NCBI RefSeq assembly: GCF_003086295.3
Contig: NC_092053.1
Coordinates: 112,175,506 to 112,239,505 of the forward strand
Length of the DNA: 64,000 bases
Direction of reading: 5' to 3'
Source of the DNA: Arachis hypogaea
Taxonomy: Eukaryota > Streptophyta > Magnoliopsida > Fabales > Fabaceae
Below are positions 31,651 to 42,895 of the stretch, piece by piece. The notes under the pieces were generated by a model. The model was given only the letters and a program-made list of their open reading frames with translations, was not told the DNA's origin and did no database searches. The position numbers and the translations under genes are program-made. How positions within the stretch are numbered: the stretch's first letter is position 1; every line of letters begins with the position of its first letter.

Positions 31651-31787
31651 GTGCGTATGCACAGTGATCTGTGCGTACGCACAACGGTGACTTCGTGCAA
31701 GGATGCATACGCACCAAATGTCATGCGTACGCACGATGGGAATTCTGCGCAACCGTGTGTACGCACAGTGGGTCGTGCGTATGCACG
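31651..31787. repeat. Palindrome array in the LTR of C, about 52-bp period
   Basis: Three pairs of GTGCGTATGCAC/GTGCGTACGCAC dyads: 31651 and 31671, 31702 and 31723, 31754 and 31774. Pairs are 51-52 bp apart and members 20-21 bp apart. Same motif as the internal array at 9909-10405. The array ends about 85 bp before the TATA-like site. Confidence 0.88.
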
Positions 31788-32363
31788 CATGCATGCACGT
31801 AGGTCATTAATTGCAAATTGCTTGGGGCGATTTTTGGGCCTCCAAAACCCATTCCAACTCATTTTCTGAAGCTATTTAAGGCCAAAGTGAAAAGGAATGA
31901 AGGAGGGGCAATTAGGTTTAGTTTTTATGATGTTTTCTCTTAGTTTATAGAGAGAGAAGCTCCTCCATCTCTCTAGAATTAGGGTTTCTCAGTTTAATTT
32001 CTTGTAATTTCTACTTTTAATTCTTGCTTTCCTTTACTTTTCCTTGTCATTTATTGTTATTGCATCTTTGTTCTTCTTCATTTCTTTTGTTATTTTCTTT
32101 ATCTTGCCATTTTTATGTTATGAACACTCTTTGTTAATTTTACTTTAAATTAATGCAATTTATGTTTTATGTTCATTTAATGCTTTCTTTAGTTGTTGTT
32201 ATGATTTTCTTACTTTTGGTAGTTAGCTTTTATTTTCTATGCAATTTACTATTATTTTATTTTCATGCACACCAAGTGTTTGCTAAAATGCTTGGCTTAT
32301 TTTTCACTTAGTTTTTCTTCACTCTTGGCTTGAAATTGTTGACTTTAGTGATCCTTGAGTCAT

Positions 32364-33090
32364 TGATGTCCATTCTTGTTTGATATATTAGAGTAGTTAG
32401 ATGATTTGGTCTCCCTTGACTCTATGTGACCCCTTAGTGTTGACATAGGACTTAGGGATTGAAATTAACTATGCCTATTTGACTTATCTTCGATGTAAGG
32501 TTGACTAAGTAGGATTAACTCTTCATAATCATCATGTGTTTGTGGTCAATGACTAGGATAGGTAGCCTTAGCTCTCAATTACTTGCCAAGATATTTTCTT
32601 GCATTTAAAGTTTCCTTTCCTCGTCTTTAATTGCTTTTGACTTTTATTACTTTAATGTTTAATTCCTTGCATGTGTAGTTTTCACACTCTTGGTTGAGAA
32701 ATTGGGTGTTGGGTGGAATTGAGTTGTGGATGTCCATTCCGCATTGTGTGAGAATAGTTAATTGGTTTGGTTTCCATTGACGCTAGTCTTTCACTAAGTA
32801 ATTAGTGAGTTGACTTGGACTTATGATTGAGATCAATTACACCTTTTGACTAATTCTCAAGGAGGATTGACTAGTTTGGATTGATTCCACACAATTGTCA
32901 TGTTTGTGGTCCATAACTAGGATAAGAAACCTAAATTCCCCAATTCTTGCCAAGAGTCTTTTTTTAGCATTTAATTTTCATTTTCATTGCTTTAATTGCT
33001 TTCCATTTAATTCCTTGCATACTTGTTTCAATTCTTGTTATTTACATTTTCTTGCTCTCTTGCTTTCATTCCCAAATCCCCATGCTCTCC
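32364..33090. repeat. 364-bp tandem duplication in the LTR of C
   Basis: GATGTCCATTC and GTTTGTGGTC each occur twice about 364 bp apart (GTTTGTGGTC at 32538 and 32902), with similar sequence between (TTGACTA...GGATTAACTC / GGATTGATTC, CTTGCCAAGA, GCATTTAA). It is an old, diverged duplication. Confidence 0.75.
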
Positions 33091-33267
33091 TCTAATAGCC
33101 AATAATTGTACATTTCATTACAACTCCTAGGAAAGACGACCTGGGAGTTAAATACTCTCGGTTATTTTGTATTGAATTTATTATTTGATTGATGGTTAAT
33201 TTGTTGGGTTAGGACTATACTTACAATGCCAATTCCATTTTGATAATCAATTTCCTAACCTATACTT

Positions 33268-33285
33268 TTGGCCATTGTCAGCCTG
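33268..33285 (+). promoter_or_regulatory. Possible decayed primer-binding site right of LTR C
   Basis: TTGGCCATTGTCAGCCTG could derive from TTGGCGCCGTTGTCGGGG by a 2-nt loss and transitions. If real, this LTR has a polypurine tract on one side and a primer site on the other. Weak. Confidence 0.25.
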
Positions 33286-34206
33286 ACTTGTGGGAGCTTT
33301 TTTATGAATACTTTTATTTATATTTTGATATTTCTCTGGTATGCTTGCTGCTGACATTGATCCTTTTGGAAAGGATTTTTTAACAACTCTTATTTCATTT
33401 ATTTATCCTTTTTAATAGGATTTATCTTTTGCTCTTAAGTGGTTGTGGGTAATTTTGAAAGGTTTTTGAATTTTCCTTCAAAGATTTATTATGTTGGTCT
33501 TGATCTTACGACGGTTATGGAGTTGATGAGGCTCTTTCGAAGCTCCTTATCATTTTATCCTTTCTTTTTTAAGATTTCATTGGGCTCGTCTTCGTAACAT
33601 GGCTCATTTGTTATTGCTTATGAGGCTTTAACGTAACCCTTCATTAAGTATCTTGTATTTATCAAGATTTTTCTCTTCTGTTGGGCTCTTCGAGAGGCTT
33701 TCGTGAAAGCTTTTGGATAGCCCTTACTTTGGATTTTTAAAGGACTTCCCTTTTCCATTACTTAGTGCAAGTCCTCAATCTTAATTTTATTATTGAGTCG
33801 TTTTCATAAGTTAGGCTATTTTTGCAATGCATTTTGTTTTGCTCGGGCGCTTACCAACTTATAAGTCGTTTACATCTGAGTTTTTTGTGATCATCTTTTA
33901 TACCCTCTTTACACCGACTTGTACCTCGTCGCTTCATCTTGCCAACCATGTAGGTCGGGCAACGGATTTTCGCGTTTTATTGAGCTTAAGTCAATGCGTG
34001 TCGTAGAAATAATGGAATTTAAAAAGGAAATAATATTTTATTAAGAAACCTATGTTACACGAAATGCTTTTGCTACTAAAAGAATTGAGTTCTTGCCCCT
34101 AGACCCCCGCTTTGATGCCTCATTAAAACTCCCTTCAGGAAAACCCTTCTCGGAAAAAACCATGAAATTGGAAAAAAGAGTACATCAGGGAACGAAGTAC
34201 GCTTCT

Positions 34207-35290
34207 AGCTATAATATCTTTTTAAGTTGCAAGCATGCCATGACCTGGGAAGCTCGGCTCCATTCAAGTCGGATATCTTGTAATAGCCTTTTCCCAAGAC
34301 TTCAGTTATCTTGAAAAGTCCTTTCCAAGTTACAGCAAGCTTCTGTTCTCCCGACTTGTTTACTCCGATGTCATTTCGTATTAGGACTAAGTCATTTGTG
34401 GTGAAACTTCTTCGAATGACTTTTTAATTATATCTAATTGCCACCCTTTGCTTTAACGCTGCTTGTCTTTTCTGTGCTTGTTTTTGGACTTCTGGGAGTA
34501 GCTCGAGTTCTTCTTTTTGGGCTTGAATGTTTCCGACTTCGTCGTAAAACCTTACCCTTGGACTTTGCTCATTTATCTCTACTGGGATCATGGCTTCTAT
34601 TCTATATGCAACTCGAAAGGGTGTCTCCCCAGTCGCGGAGTGAGGTGTTGTTCTATAAGCCCATAACACTTAAGGGAGCTCTTCAACCCAAGCTCCCTTT
34701 GCGTCCTGCAACCTCTTTTTTAATTATGCCAATATAACTTTATTGGCAGCTTCTGCCTGCCCATTGGCTAGAGGATGCTCTACTGATGTGAATTGATGCT
34801 TGATATTCATACTAGCTACCAGATTTCTGAATGTTGTGTCGGTGAACTGTGTACCATTATTTGTGGTAATGGAATGAGGGACTCCAAATTAGATAAAGAT
34901 ATTCTTGTACAGGAACCTCCGACTTCTTTAAGCTGTGATAGTGGCCAGTGGTTCTGCTTCTATCCACTTGGTGAAGTAATCCACTCCTACAATCAGGTAT
35001 TTGACCTATCCAGGAGCTTGGGAAAAGGGCTCGAGTAGGTCCAATCCCTATTTCGCGAAAGGCCAGGGAGAGGTTACACTAATGAGCTCCTCAGGGGGAG
35101 CGACGTGGAAGTTAGCATGCATCTGACATGGTTGGCACTTTTTAACGAAGTCGGTGGAGTCCTTTTTTATGGTCAGCTAAAAGAACCCAGCTCGGATCAC
35201 CTTCCTGGCTAAAGACTTTGCTCCGAGGTGATTCCCACAAATGCTATTGTGCACTTCTTCCAGGACTTCCTCTATCTTAGAGGTCAGGAC
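34207..35290 (-). pseudogene. Integrase remnant of element D
   Basis: Heavily broken in its N-terminal and core parts. The C-terminal part is clear: [18 protein letters not shown] at about 34650, continuing through a stop near 34423 to TWKGLFKITEVLGKGYY and NLKRYYS, with a natural stop near 34207. No intact D-D-E core frame remains. Confidence 0.75.
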
Positions 35291-35295
35291 GCACT

Positions 35296-37240
35296 TTAAC
35301 AATGGTGTAGATATCCCTCTTTTATAAAGAACATTTTGTACCAAAATGTAGTTCTATGCTTCCCTCTGAAGTTTCTTGGCTTCCTCTGTTCCTCTGGAAG
35401 AATGTCGAATTTCAAGTATTCGACTAACAGGGTCATCCATCCGAGGTTTAAGCCCGAAACAGGTAAAACATCCAATTTGTTATCCGTCTTCATAACTAAG
35501 GGCTCCTGGAGAGTCTCTTGTATCAGACTTCTGCTATTTCCTCCAGGCTTGGTACTTGCTAACTTGGAGAGGGCATCGGCTCTGCTGTTAAGTTTTTGAG
35601 TTATGTGCCTGACCTCGGTTTCAAGAAATTGCCTAAGATGCTCACGTGTTTTTTCCAAGTGCCTTTTCGTATTAGGATCCTTTACCTGGTACTCTTCATT
35701 GATTTGAGAAGTTACTACTTGGAAGTCATTCAAGACTATTACCTTGATCGCACCGACTTCTTTGGCAAGTTTTAAGCCTGTGATTAAGGCTTCATATTCA
35801 GCCTGGTTGTTGGAAGCAGGGAATTTAAACTTCAGGGAGACCTCTATTTGAGTCCCCTCTTCACTCACTAAGATGATGTCAATGCCACTTCTAACTTTAT
35901 TAGAGAATCCATCTATATAAAGGCTGCAGGTCGTAGAGGCTTCGCTCTTATCGCCTGTGTATTCTGCCAAGAAGTCGGTAAGGCATTGGGCTTTAATTGC
36001 TGTCTGAGTTTCATATCTCAAGTCGAACTCGGATAGTTCTATAGCCCATTTAACCATTCGTCCTGCAATGTCTATTTTCTGAAGGATTTGCTTCATAGGC
36101 TAGTTCGTTTGGACTCGTATGGTGTGAGCTTGAAAATAAGGTCGGAGTCTCCTGGATGCCAGAATTAAGGCATATGCAAATTTTTCTATTTTTTGATACC
36201 TCAACTCGGATCCTTGTAGGACTTTGCTGGTGAAATAAACTGGATACTGTCCGACCTCATCTTCTCGAACTAGTGCCGATGCTACTGCTTTCTCAGTCAC
36301 AACTAGATACAATACAAGGTCCTCTCCTGCTCTAGGTCGGGTAAGGACTAGTGGCTGACTCAAGAACTTCTTGAATTCTTGGAAAGCTTCTTCACACTTA
36401 AGGGTCCACTCAAATTGGCACCCTTTTCTTAGTAGAGAAAAAAGTGGCAAGGATCTCAAGGCTAATCCTGCCAGAAAGCTGCAAGTCGTCCATTCAACTG
36501 TTGAACTTCTTTTATGCAGGTTGGACTCCACATTTTTAGGATTGCTCTACATTTGTCGGGGTTAGCCTCAATTCCTCTCGGTGTGAGCATAAATACTAAA
36601 AACTTTCCTGCTTCTACTACAAATGTGCATTTTACAGGATTTAGTCTCATCCCATGCCTTCTTATAGTACTGAAGACTTGGGAGAGGTCGGTCAGGAGGT
36701 TTGCCTCCTCCTTGGTTTTTACCAACATATCGTCCACGTACACTTCCATTAGGCTTCCAAGGTGGGGTGCAAACATCTTGTTCATCAGCCTTTGATATGT
36801 GGTGTCTGCATTTTTTAATCCAAATGGTGTGACTACATAATAGTAATTCCCTCTGGGTGTGATGAAGGTTGTCTTTTCCTGATCTGACTTATACATCGGG
36901 ATTTGATTGTATTCCTAGTAGGCATCCATGAATGATAGGTACTGGTATCCCGAGCTGGAGTCCACCAAAGCATCTATATTGGGAAGTGGTAGGGGTCCTT
37001 TGGACATGCTTTGTTGAAGTCAGTGTAGTCAACACACATTTTTCACTTCCCGTTTTGCTTTTTGACCAATACTACATTTGCCAACCATGTCGGATATTTG
37101 ACTTCCCTAATTAATTCAGCCTCTAACAAAGCTTGAACTTGCTCTTCTACCACCTGAGCTCATTCTGGTCCGAACTTTCGTCTTCTTTGTTGAACAGGTG
37201 AAAACTCGGGATAGACTGCCAGCTTGTATGTCATGAGTTC
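35296..37240 (-). pseudogene. Reverse transcriptase and double RNase H remnant of element D
   Basis: Reverse-transcriptase blocks include TPFGLKNADTTYQRLM and the catalytic YVDD in MEVYVDDMLVKT (about 36740). The RNase H-like tether (YFTSKVLQGSELRYQKIEKF) ends in a stop at about 36100. A second archaeal-type RNase H follows with LYIDGFSN and NNQAEYEALITGLKLA (about 35800-35900). At least three frame breaks lie between 36100 and 37240. The two-RNase-H order is the Tat signature. Confidence 0.82.
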
Positions 37241-37399
37241 GGAGTCTACTCTGGACATGTCAGCAGTCTTCCAAGCAAAGAGATTGGAATTATCCTTTAG
37301 GAGTTTTATGAGGTCATTTTTAACTCCGTTCTTATATTGGATCCTATGTTGATGTCCTTTCCGACCTCTTCTGCAATCTGGACTACCTTCGTCCTTCCT

Positions 37400-37819
37400 T
37401 CAAGCTGTGGTCGTAGTTCTTTCTTTGCCCTTTCCTCGTAAATTCAAGCTTTCATTGTAGTATTTCCTTGCCAGTTTTTGGTCTCCCTTAACGGTTGCAA
37501 TTCCGTCCTCTGTTGGAAATTTCATGCAGAGGTGAGGAGTAGAGACCACGGCTCCCAACCGATTTAGAGTTGTTCTACCAATTAGAGTATTGTAGGCTGA
37601 AGTTACTTCCATAACAATGTAGTCCACGCTTAGGGTTCTTGATCCCAGCCCTTTCCCAAAGGTGGTATGTAAGGAAATGAACCTTAAGGGTTTGATTGGA
37701 GTATCTCCTAGCCCGAAAAAAGTATCCGGGTAGGATTTCAGCTTTCTTTCTTCTAGCCCTAACTTGTCGAATTCCGGCTTGAAAAGTATGTCGAATTCTG
37801 TGCAAGTGAGCATTGGCAA
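37400..37819 (-). pseudogene. Protease-region remnant of element D
   Basis: The C-terminal half of the retropepsin domain is visible (YNTLIGRTTLNRLGAVVST). The expected DTG block just upstream reads TCTEFDILFKPEF, so the active-site Asp-Thr-Gly is lost or shifted out of frame. Overlapping minus-strand frames at 37575-38156 are by-products. Confidence 0.65.
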
Positions 37820-37945
37820 GGATTATGGGGACTATTACCGGGTCGTCATGCCCGGATACAATGCCCTGCCCATCTTCTCTGGTGAAGGAGATTGTCGAGA
37901 GGTCGGGTCCATCATTTCCGACATGGTAAACTTCTTTTAAATGTC

Positions 37946-39365
37946 TCATCCGAGACGCTTGATCAGCCCCCCGCCAGCAAATCCTCCCAATATCATGTGA
38001 ACATGTCGTTCTGGAGTCTGCGGGGGCGGACCTCTTTGGTCGAGGTCTTCGTCGTCTTTTTTCCTTTTTCTGTGACTGTCTGACCTTTCCATGAGATATC
38101 TGTCTAACCGACCTTCCGTGGCCAGCTTTTCTATCACATTTTTTAGGTCGTAACAATCATTTGTTGAATGTCCGTATAACTTGTGGTACTCACAATACTC
38201 ATTATGGCTTCCGCCCTTTTTGGTTTTTATCGGACACGGGGGAGGAAGCTTCTCGATGTGACAAATTTTCCTGTAAACATCCACGAGGGAAACTCGTAAC
38301 GGAGTATAATTGTGGTACCTTCTGGGCTTCTCGGGGCAGACTTCTTCTTTTTTTCTTGGGCTCCCTCTCTTTTTCCTTTGGCTGGTGAGGGTGCCCCAGT
38401 CGCCAACTCGGCTCTCGTAATCTGGCGTTTTCTTCCATGTTGATATACCTTTCAGCTCGCTCTTGTACATCGTTCAAAGAAGTTGGGTGTCTTTTTGAGA
38501 TGGACTGGGAGAAGGATCCTTCTCGGAGACCGTTGACCAGTTCTATTATTACCGCCTCAGTAGGTAGGTCCTGAATTTTCAAGCATACTTTGTTGAATCT
38601 CTCTATGTAGTCCCTCAGGGGCTCTTTGACCTCTTGTTTAACTCTGGGTAGGCTAGGTGCATGCTTAACCTTATCTTTTTGAATTGAAAATCGTGTAAGG
38701 AATTTGTGCGCAAGGTCGTCGAAGTTGGTAACCGATCTAGGGGGCAGGCTATCAAACCATTTCATGGCCACTTTTGTCAAGGTCGTCGGGAAGGCCTTGC
38801 AGCGAGTAGCATCTGAGGCGTCGGCCAAGTACATCCAACTTTTGAAATTGCCGAGGTGATGCTTTGGGTCGATTGTCCCATTGTATAGATTCATGCCAGG
38901 GCTCTTGAAGTTTCTGGGAACTTTAGCCCGCAAGATGTCCTCAGTAAAAGGATCTTCTCCCCCTAGTGGGGTATCTTCCTGAGCTGTGCGGGAATCCTTG
39001 CTTTGAAGGTTAGATTCTAACTTTGAGAGCTTCTCCTCCAGCTCTCTTCGCCGTTTGATCTGCTTCCTTAGGCTTCTCTCTACCTCACACTGTTGCTCTA
39101 ATTCTTGCTCCAGTTGCTCAAGTCGGCCCTGATGTCCATGCAGCAATCCTATGAGGTCGGCACTATGAGGTTGTTCTTCTCCTTTAGGGAAACGAACCTC
39201 AGAGGGGATTCTCCTTTGGTGTTGGTCGCCAGAAGTACCTTCACCATGTGGTTCCTACATTCTTGGGGGAGGTATTGCTAGTGCTTGGTCGTTGTTGACC
39301 ATGTCTTGGTATTCTTGATCTGACTCAGACGCTATACGTCCGTCTTCATACTGATCGTCCGCCAT
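37946..39365 (-). pseudogene. Gag remnant of element D
   Basis: Starts at an ATG at 39365 (MADDQYEDGRIASESDQEY), 19 nt inside the primer site. One stop (39255-39257) interrupts it, then the frame stays open to 38202 with a coiled-coil stretch and the Gag core (KWFDSLPPRSVTNFDDLAHK). A frameshift near 38400 moves the C-terminus to another frame, which holds the Tat-type Cys/His box CEYHKLYGHSTNDC and runs to 37946. Confidence 0.8.
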
Positions 39366-39383
39366 ATAGTGCTAGATCCCAGG

Positions 39384-39401
39384 TTCCCGACAACGGCGCC
39401 A
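39384..39401 (-). promoter_or_regulatory. Primer-binding site of element D
   Basis: On the minus strand TGGCGCCGTTGTCGGGAA, 1 nt from the LTR end. It resembles the tRNA-Asp-type site of element A with two differences. Confidence 0.8.
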
Positions 39402-39402
39402 A

Positions 39403-39888
39403 TGTTCCGAGGGTTACCTGAAACTGGGTCGCCTTTGGGCTTGTAAGTGAGGCCCACATCCTCAATGGAGTGAGTTCCTTCTCACGTCCTATGCCCGTCA
39501 TCCGAGTTGTTCGTGAGAGATGGGGGTGGTACCTGCAAAACACTCCGATGCCTAAGTCAGCAAGGATTTTAGCAGGTTTTTGTGTATTGGAACTTAAATA
39601 TACTTGAGTGTGTCAGAGTATTTATAGGAGAAGCCAATAACCACTGCTGAAGTAGTTCCACTTCTTATGGTGGATAACCGCCCCTTTATCTTAGGATTGT
39701 TGAGATCTCTCTTCTAGAAGTGGGTGAGAGATTTGAGAAAATAGTTACTTTCGTGGGGAGGCATGAGTGGCCTGCTTTCGTCGAATCCGACCTCTATAGG
39801 AGGTCAGGTGAGTATTAGAGGCCATCCTTGTAGTTGGGCCTTTTAATCTTATTGGACTTGACTTATGTTTTAGACTAAGGTATGAACA
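39403..39888 (-). repeat. 5' LTR of element D
   Basis: On the minus strand it runs from TGTTCATACC to CTCGGAACA, giving TGTTC...GAACA ends, 486 bp. A minus-strand TATAAATA lies at 39619-39626. The partner LTR is missing, so the outer boundary rests on the TG...CA ends. Confidence 0.7.
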
Positions 39889-40647
39889 ATAATCTAAATT
39901 TATTTCTCAAATAAAAGAAAGAACTAATAATTTTGTGTGTATATATTGTAATATTTTATTATTCTATGAAATAAAATATATCATGAATTATATATAAAAC
40001 TTTAATTAAATTTTTTTAATTTATATAATTTTAAAATTTATATTAGCGTATATATTTTTATATATTTATTTTTATTTTTTATGCTATTTATTATAATTTA
40101 ATTATTTTAGTTAAAATAGTTCGATGACCGAGTGGATTTTTTTAACTTTGCATATTACATATACATAGGGGTGTTCGCGGTGCGGTTTGGTTCGGTTTTT
40201 TAGGAAAAAGTCATCCGATCCGATCGTCTAATTAAAGTGCGGTTCGGTTTGGTTCGGTTTTTTTGTCAAGGTCATCCGAACCAAACCAAACCAATTAAAA
40301 TCGGTTTGGTTTGGTTCGGTTTGTTCAGTTTTTTCAATCAAATCAAAAAAATTCTACCATACTATTATACAAAGTCATAACATTGAAATCGACAAACCGA
40401 AATACACATAGCTAACAAAGTCTTGATCTAATGAAATTTAACGACAATAGAATTCAAATACGACAATTAAAGAAGTTCAATAGTTCAACAGTCAACACAA
40501 CTGAAAATAAAAATAAATCATCATTAAACTGATAGCAAAGTTATGATGTCTTCTCCAACAAAATAGCTAAACTTCTTAATGCAAACCAACCTGAAATAAA
40601 AAAAATAGTTACATAATAAGAACAACAACAATAATAATTATACAGTG

Positions 40648-41332
40648 AAGCATTGGGGGTTTGCCATAATTGAGCTTGAAATGATTCAGTTCTTCAATCA
40701 GACCCCATGGTTCAATAGGGTACTGAGTCAAGCAAAGAAAGTTAGTCATACAGTGAAGTAACCAAAAGAACTGAATCAAATAATTATGTGAAACCTTGTT
40801 TTCTTTTAGATCATTACCTCAGCATTTGCAAACAAATCAGATCCATCTGCAAAACCAGTAAAATCCTAGTTATTTACCTTCATCCACTAATCATTCAAAA
40901 AAGAATCAGATGAATGGCTGTGTGAAACAATGATAATTGTTAGAGAAAAATGCTAAATAATACCAAAGAGCCAGTTGTAATTTACACATAAGGATGAGAA
41001 AAACATAAGCGATGCATTCAGTATTTCAAGCTTATAGAACAACTCCAGTCTCTCAACCCCAGTCTCTTACTAGATTCACTAGAATTAAACATAGCTACAC
41101 AATGAATTACTTACTCATGAGCACGGCCATATCTGCACTGAAATCTCTCAGATTGCTCTCCAGAACCAAGGAATTGTCTGTGATATTAATATTTGTGTAG
41201 TGAATTAAACCTATGAAGTCATATGAACCCTTAACTAGTTTTGATTCACGATCTGTGAAGGTTGGAATTCTTTCGCCTGCAATTTTCTTCATGGAAGTGG
41301 GATAGTCTCCATGCAATAAGGGCTCCATCACC
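40648..41332 (-). pseudogene. Captured family-1 beta-glucosidase exons
   Basis: Three minus-strand exons. Exon 1 (41332-41115) encodes HGDYPTSMKKIAGERIPTFT and LVKGSYDFIGLIHYT. Exon 2 (40846-40818) is 29 bp. Exon 3 (40722 to about 40648) encodes EPWGLIEELNHFKLNYGKPP. Splice sites are intact (TTTCAG acceptor at 41333-41338, GTAAGT donor at 41114-41109, TTTTGCAG and GTAATG around exon 2, GACTCAG before exon 3) and the phases join in one frame. In the plant GH1 family these blocks precede the catalytic nucleophile segment, which is missing. So it is a central gene fragment, not an active enzyme. Confidence 0.82.
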
Positions 41333-41429
41333 CTGAAATAGCACATAAATTTTGCAATATGCTTCACATTCAATAACCAGCATCCAGCAATAAACTGAAA
41401 AATAAATCTATAACCAGCAAGGGAGCAAT

Positions 41430-41735
41430 CAGTAAACACTTAAACAGCAACAAACACTTAAACAGCAACCAGCAAGAAATACTTAAACACTTAAACAGCA
41501 ACCAGCAAGGCTGCAATAAATCAATAAACACTTAAAAGACTTAAACAGCAATAAACACTAAAACACTTAAACAGAAAGGCAGCAATAAATCAATAAACAC
41601 TTAAACAGCAACCAGCAAGGCAGCAAGCCAGCAACAAAACCAACAAACAAATAATTCATCAAATCAACAATGCACCCACCAGTAAACAGCAAGTAGCAAC
41701 AAATCAACAATGCACCAGTAAACAGCAAATGGTTC
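41430..41735. repeat. Imperfect tandem repeat in the hAT intron
   Basis: Repeated AAACACTTAAACAGCAACC and AGCAAG words. They lie between the GC-rich leader and the first GH1 exon, in what would be an intron with donor CAG/GTAATT at 41743-41742. Confidence 0.65.
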
Positions 41736-42470
41736 AAATTACCTGAATCGGTGGCTCGGGGTCTATATTGACTTGGGAGGAAGGCTGAGTGGGAGACTGG
41801 GAGGTGCTGGGAGTGGGTTGAACTGATGATCGTGGCGCTGAGTGGGAGAACCCAGAAACACTGCTGGCGCTGGGTGGTGGCGTCTCAACGGCGACGTCGT
41901 GGTGCTGTGCTGCCCTGTTGAGTCAGTTGGCGACAGCGTCGTGCTGTGCTCTCTCTTCTGGGTCAGTGCTGTGCTGCCTTCTGGGTCAGTGGGTGGCGTC
42001 TCCGCGAAGAGGAAGGCTTCGGCGTCGGCGTCGGGATTCGGAGGAGCGAGAGCGACTGAGTAGTGAGAGATTGGGGAGATTTGGTTGCGCAGGTGTGGAG
42101 ATTTGGAGAAGAGAGAGCGAGAGCGACTGAGTAGTAGAGACTAGAGAGCGCAGGTTAGGGATTGGGGATTTGGGGGTTAGGGTCAGGGACGGCTGGGACG
42201 TTCTCTGCTCTCACACTAGCCCAGCAGCTTCATTCGTTTGGGGGGTGGGGGTCTGGGGTTGGGGTTAGTCGTTTTTAGGGTTTTTTCCTAACCGGTTCGG
42301 TTCGGTTCAGTTAGGGTTTTCAAAGTCAAAATCGAAAATCGAACCGAACCGCTTAAAAAACAGCAACATAATTTTTTTCGGTTTTTTCGGTTTTCGGTTA
42401 ATTCAATTTTCGGTTATTTCAATTCGGTTCGTCAGTTTAGTTCGGTCCGGATCGATTTTAAACACCCCTA

Positions 42471-42895
42471 CATGTATATGTCACGTCAGAATTTGAAAGC
42501 TTTAGAGAAAAACATTTAATGATCCACTTTTTCTTAAAAGATTCTTTTATGAGTATAATTCTTTTATTTTCTAATGCATTATATAATGTAATCTTTTAAT
42601 TTGCATTTTGTAAAACTTGACATTTAGGCTATTTATTTGAAGATAGATAACACGTGATTTTTTGATAAATATTTTTTATGAACTGTAAATTCTAAATGAT
42701 AAAGGAATTCCATATGCACATGCAAAATAACTTTTTTTTTTTTTAATATGAGATGTTCGGTTATTTAATGAATATAAATAAAAAAGTGTGTAACTAAAAT
42801 AGAAATACAAATATGCGTTTTGTACATTTATGAAAAAAATAATTAAAAAATTTATTATTTAATATATAATAATTTTAAATTATGATTTTTTTGTC
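42471..42895. other. AT-rich sequence, no feature seen
   Basis: No ORF, repeat or RNA gene is recognised between the hAT element and the GTGACC array. Confidence 0.5.

Larger units (their letters stand above)
31345..33260 (+). repeat. LTR of outer element C
   Basis: Starts TGATGAGTCCATATTTTACG after a polypurine tract. The end is set near 33260 by comparison with related LTR ends (AATTTCCTAACC); the exact last base is uncertain. It contains a palindrome array (31651-31787), a TATA-like CTATTTAAGG (about 31872) and a 364-bp tandem duplication. Confidence 0.7.
33286..39888 (-). mobile_element. Element D: degenerate minus-strand Tat-type element
   Basis: On the minus strand the order is LTR (39888-39403), primer site, gag, protease, reverse transcriptase, double RNase H and integrase, then about 0.9 kb of 3' sequence. 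The far LTR is absent: the sequence meets LTR C near 33286. Many stops and shifts make it clearly older than element T. Protein blocks are related to T but distinct. Confidence 0.85.
40166..42470. mobile_element. hAT element carrying beta-glucosidase exons
   Basis: Terminal inverted repeats TAGGGGTGTT and AACACCCCTA are followed by many GGTTTGGTTCGGTTT-type subterminal repeats in opposite orientations. The flanks CATATACA and CATGTATA match at 6 of 8 positions, fitting a decayed 8-bp hAT duplication. No transposase domain is seen. The centre holds three exons of a GH1 gene on the minus strand and a GC-rich leader-like region (41760-42290) that starts the same strand. Confidence 0.82.

Noticed and set aside
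33286..34206. Missing 3' LTR of element D
   Set aside because: Looked for TGTTC...GAACA ends and similarity to 39403-39888 and found none before LTR C.
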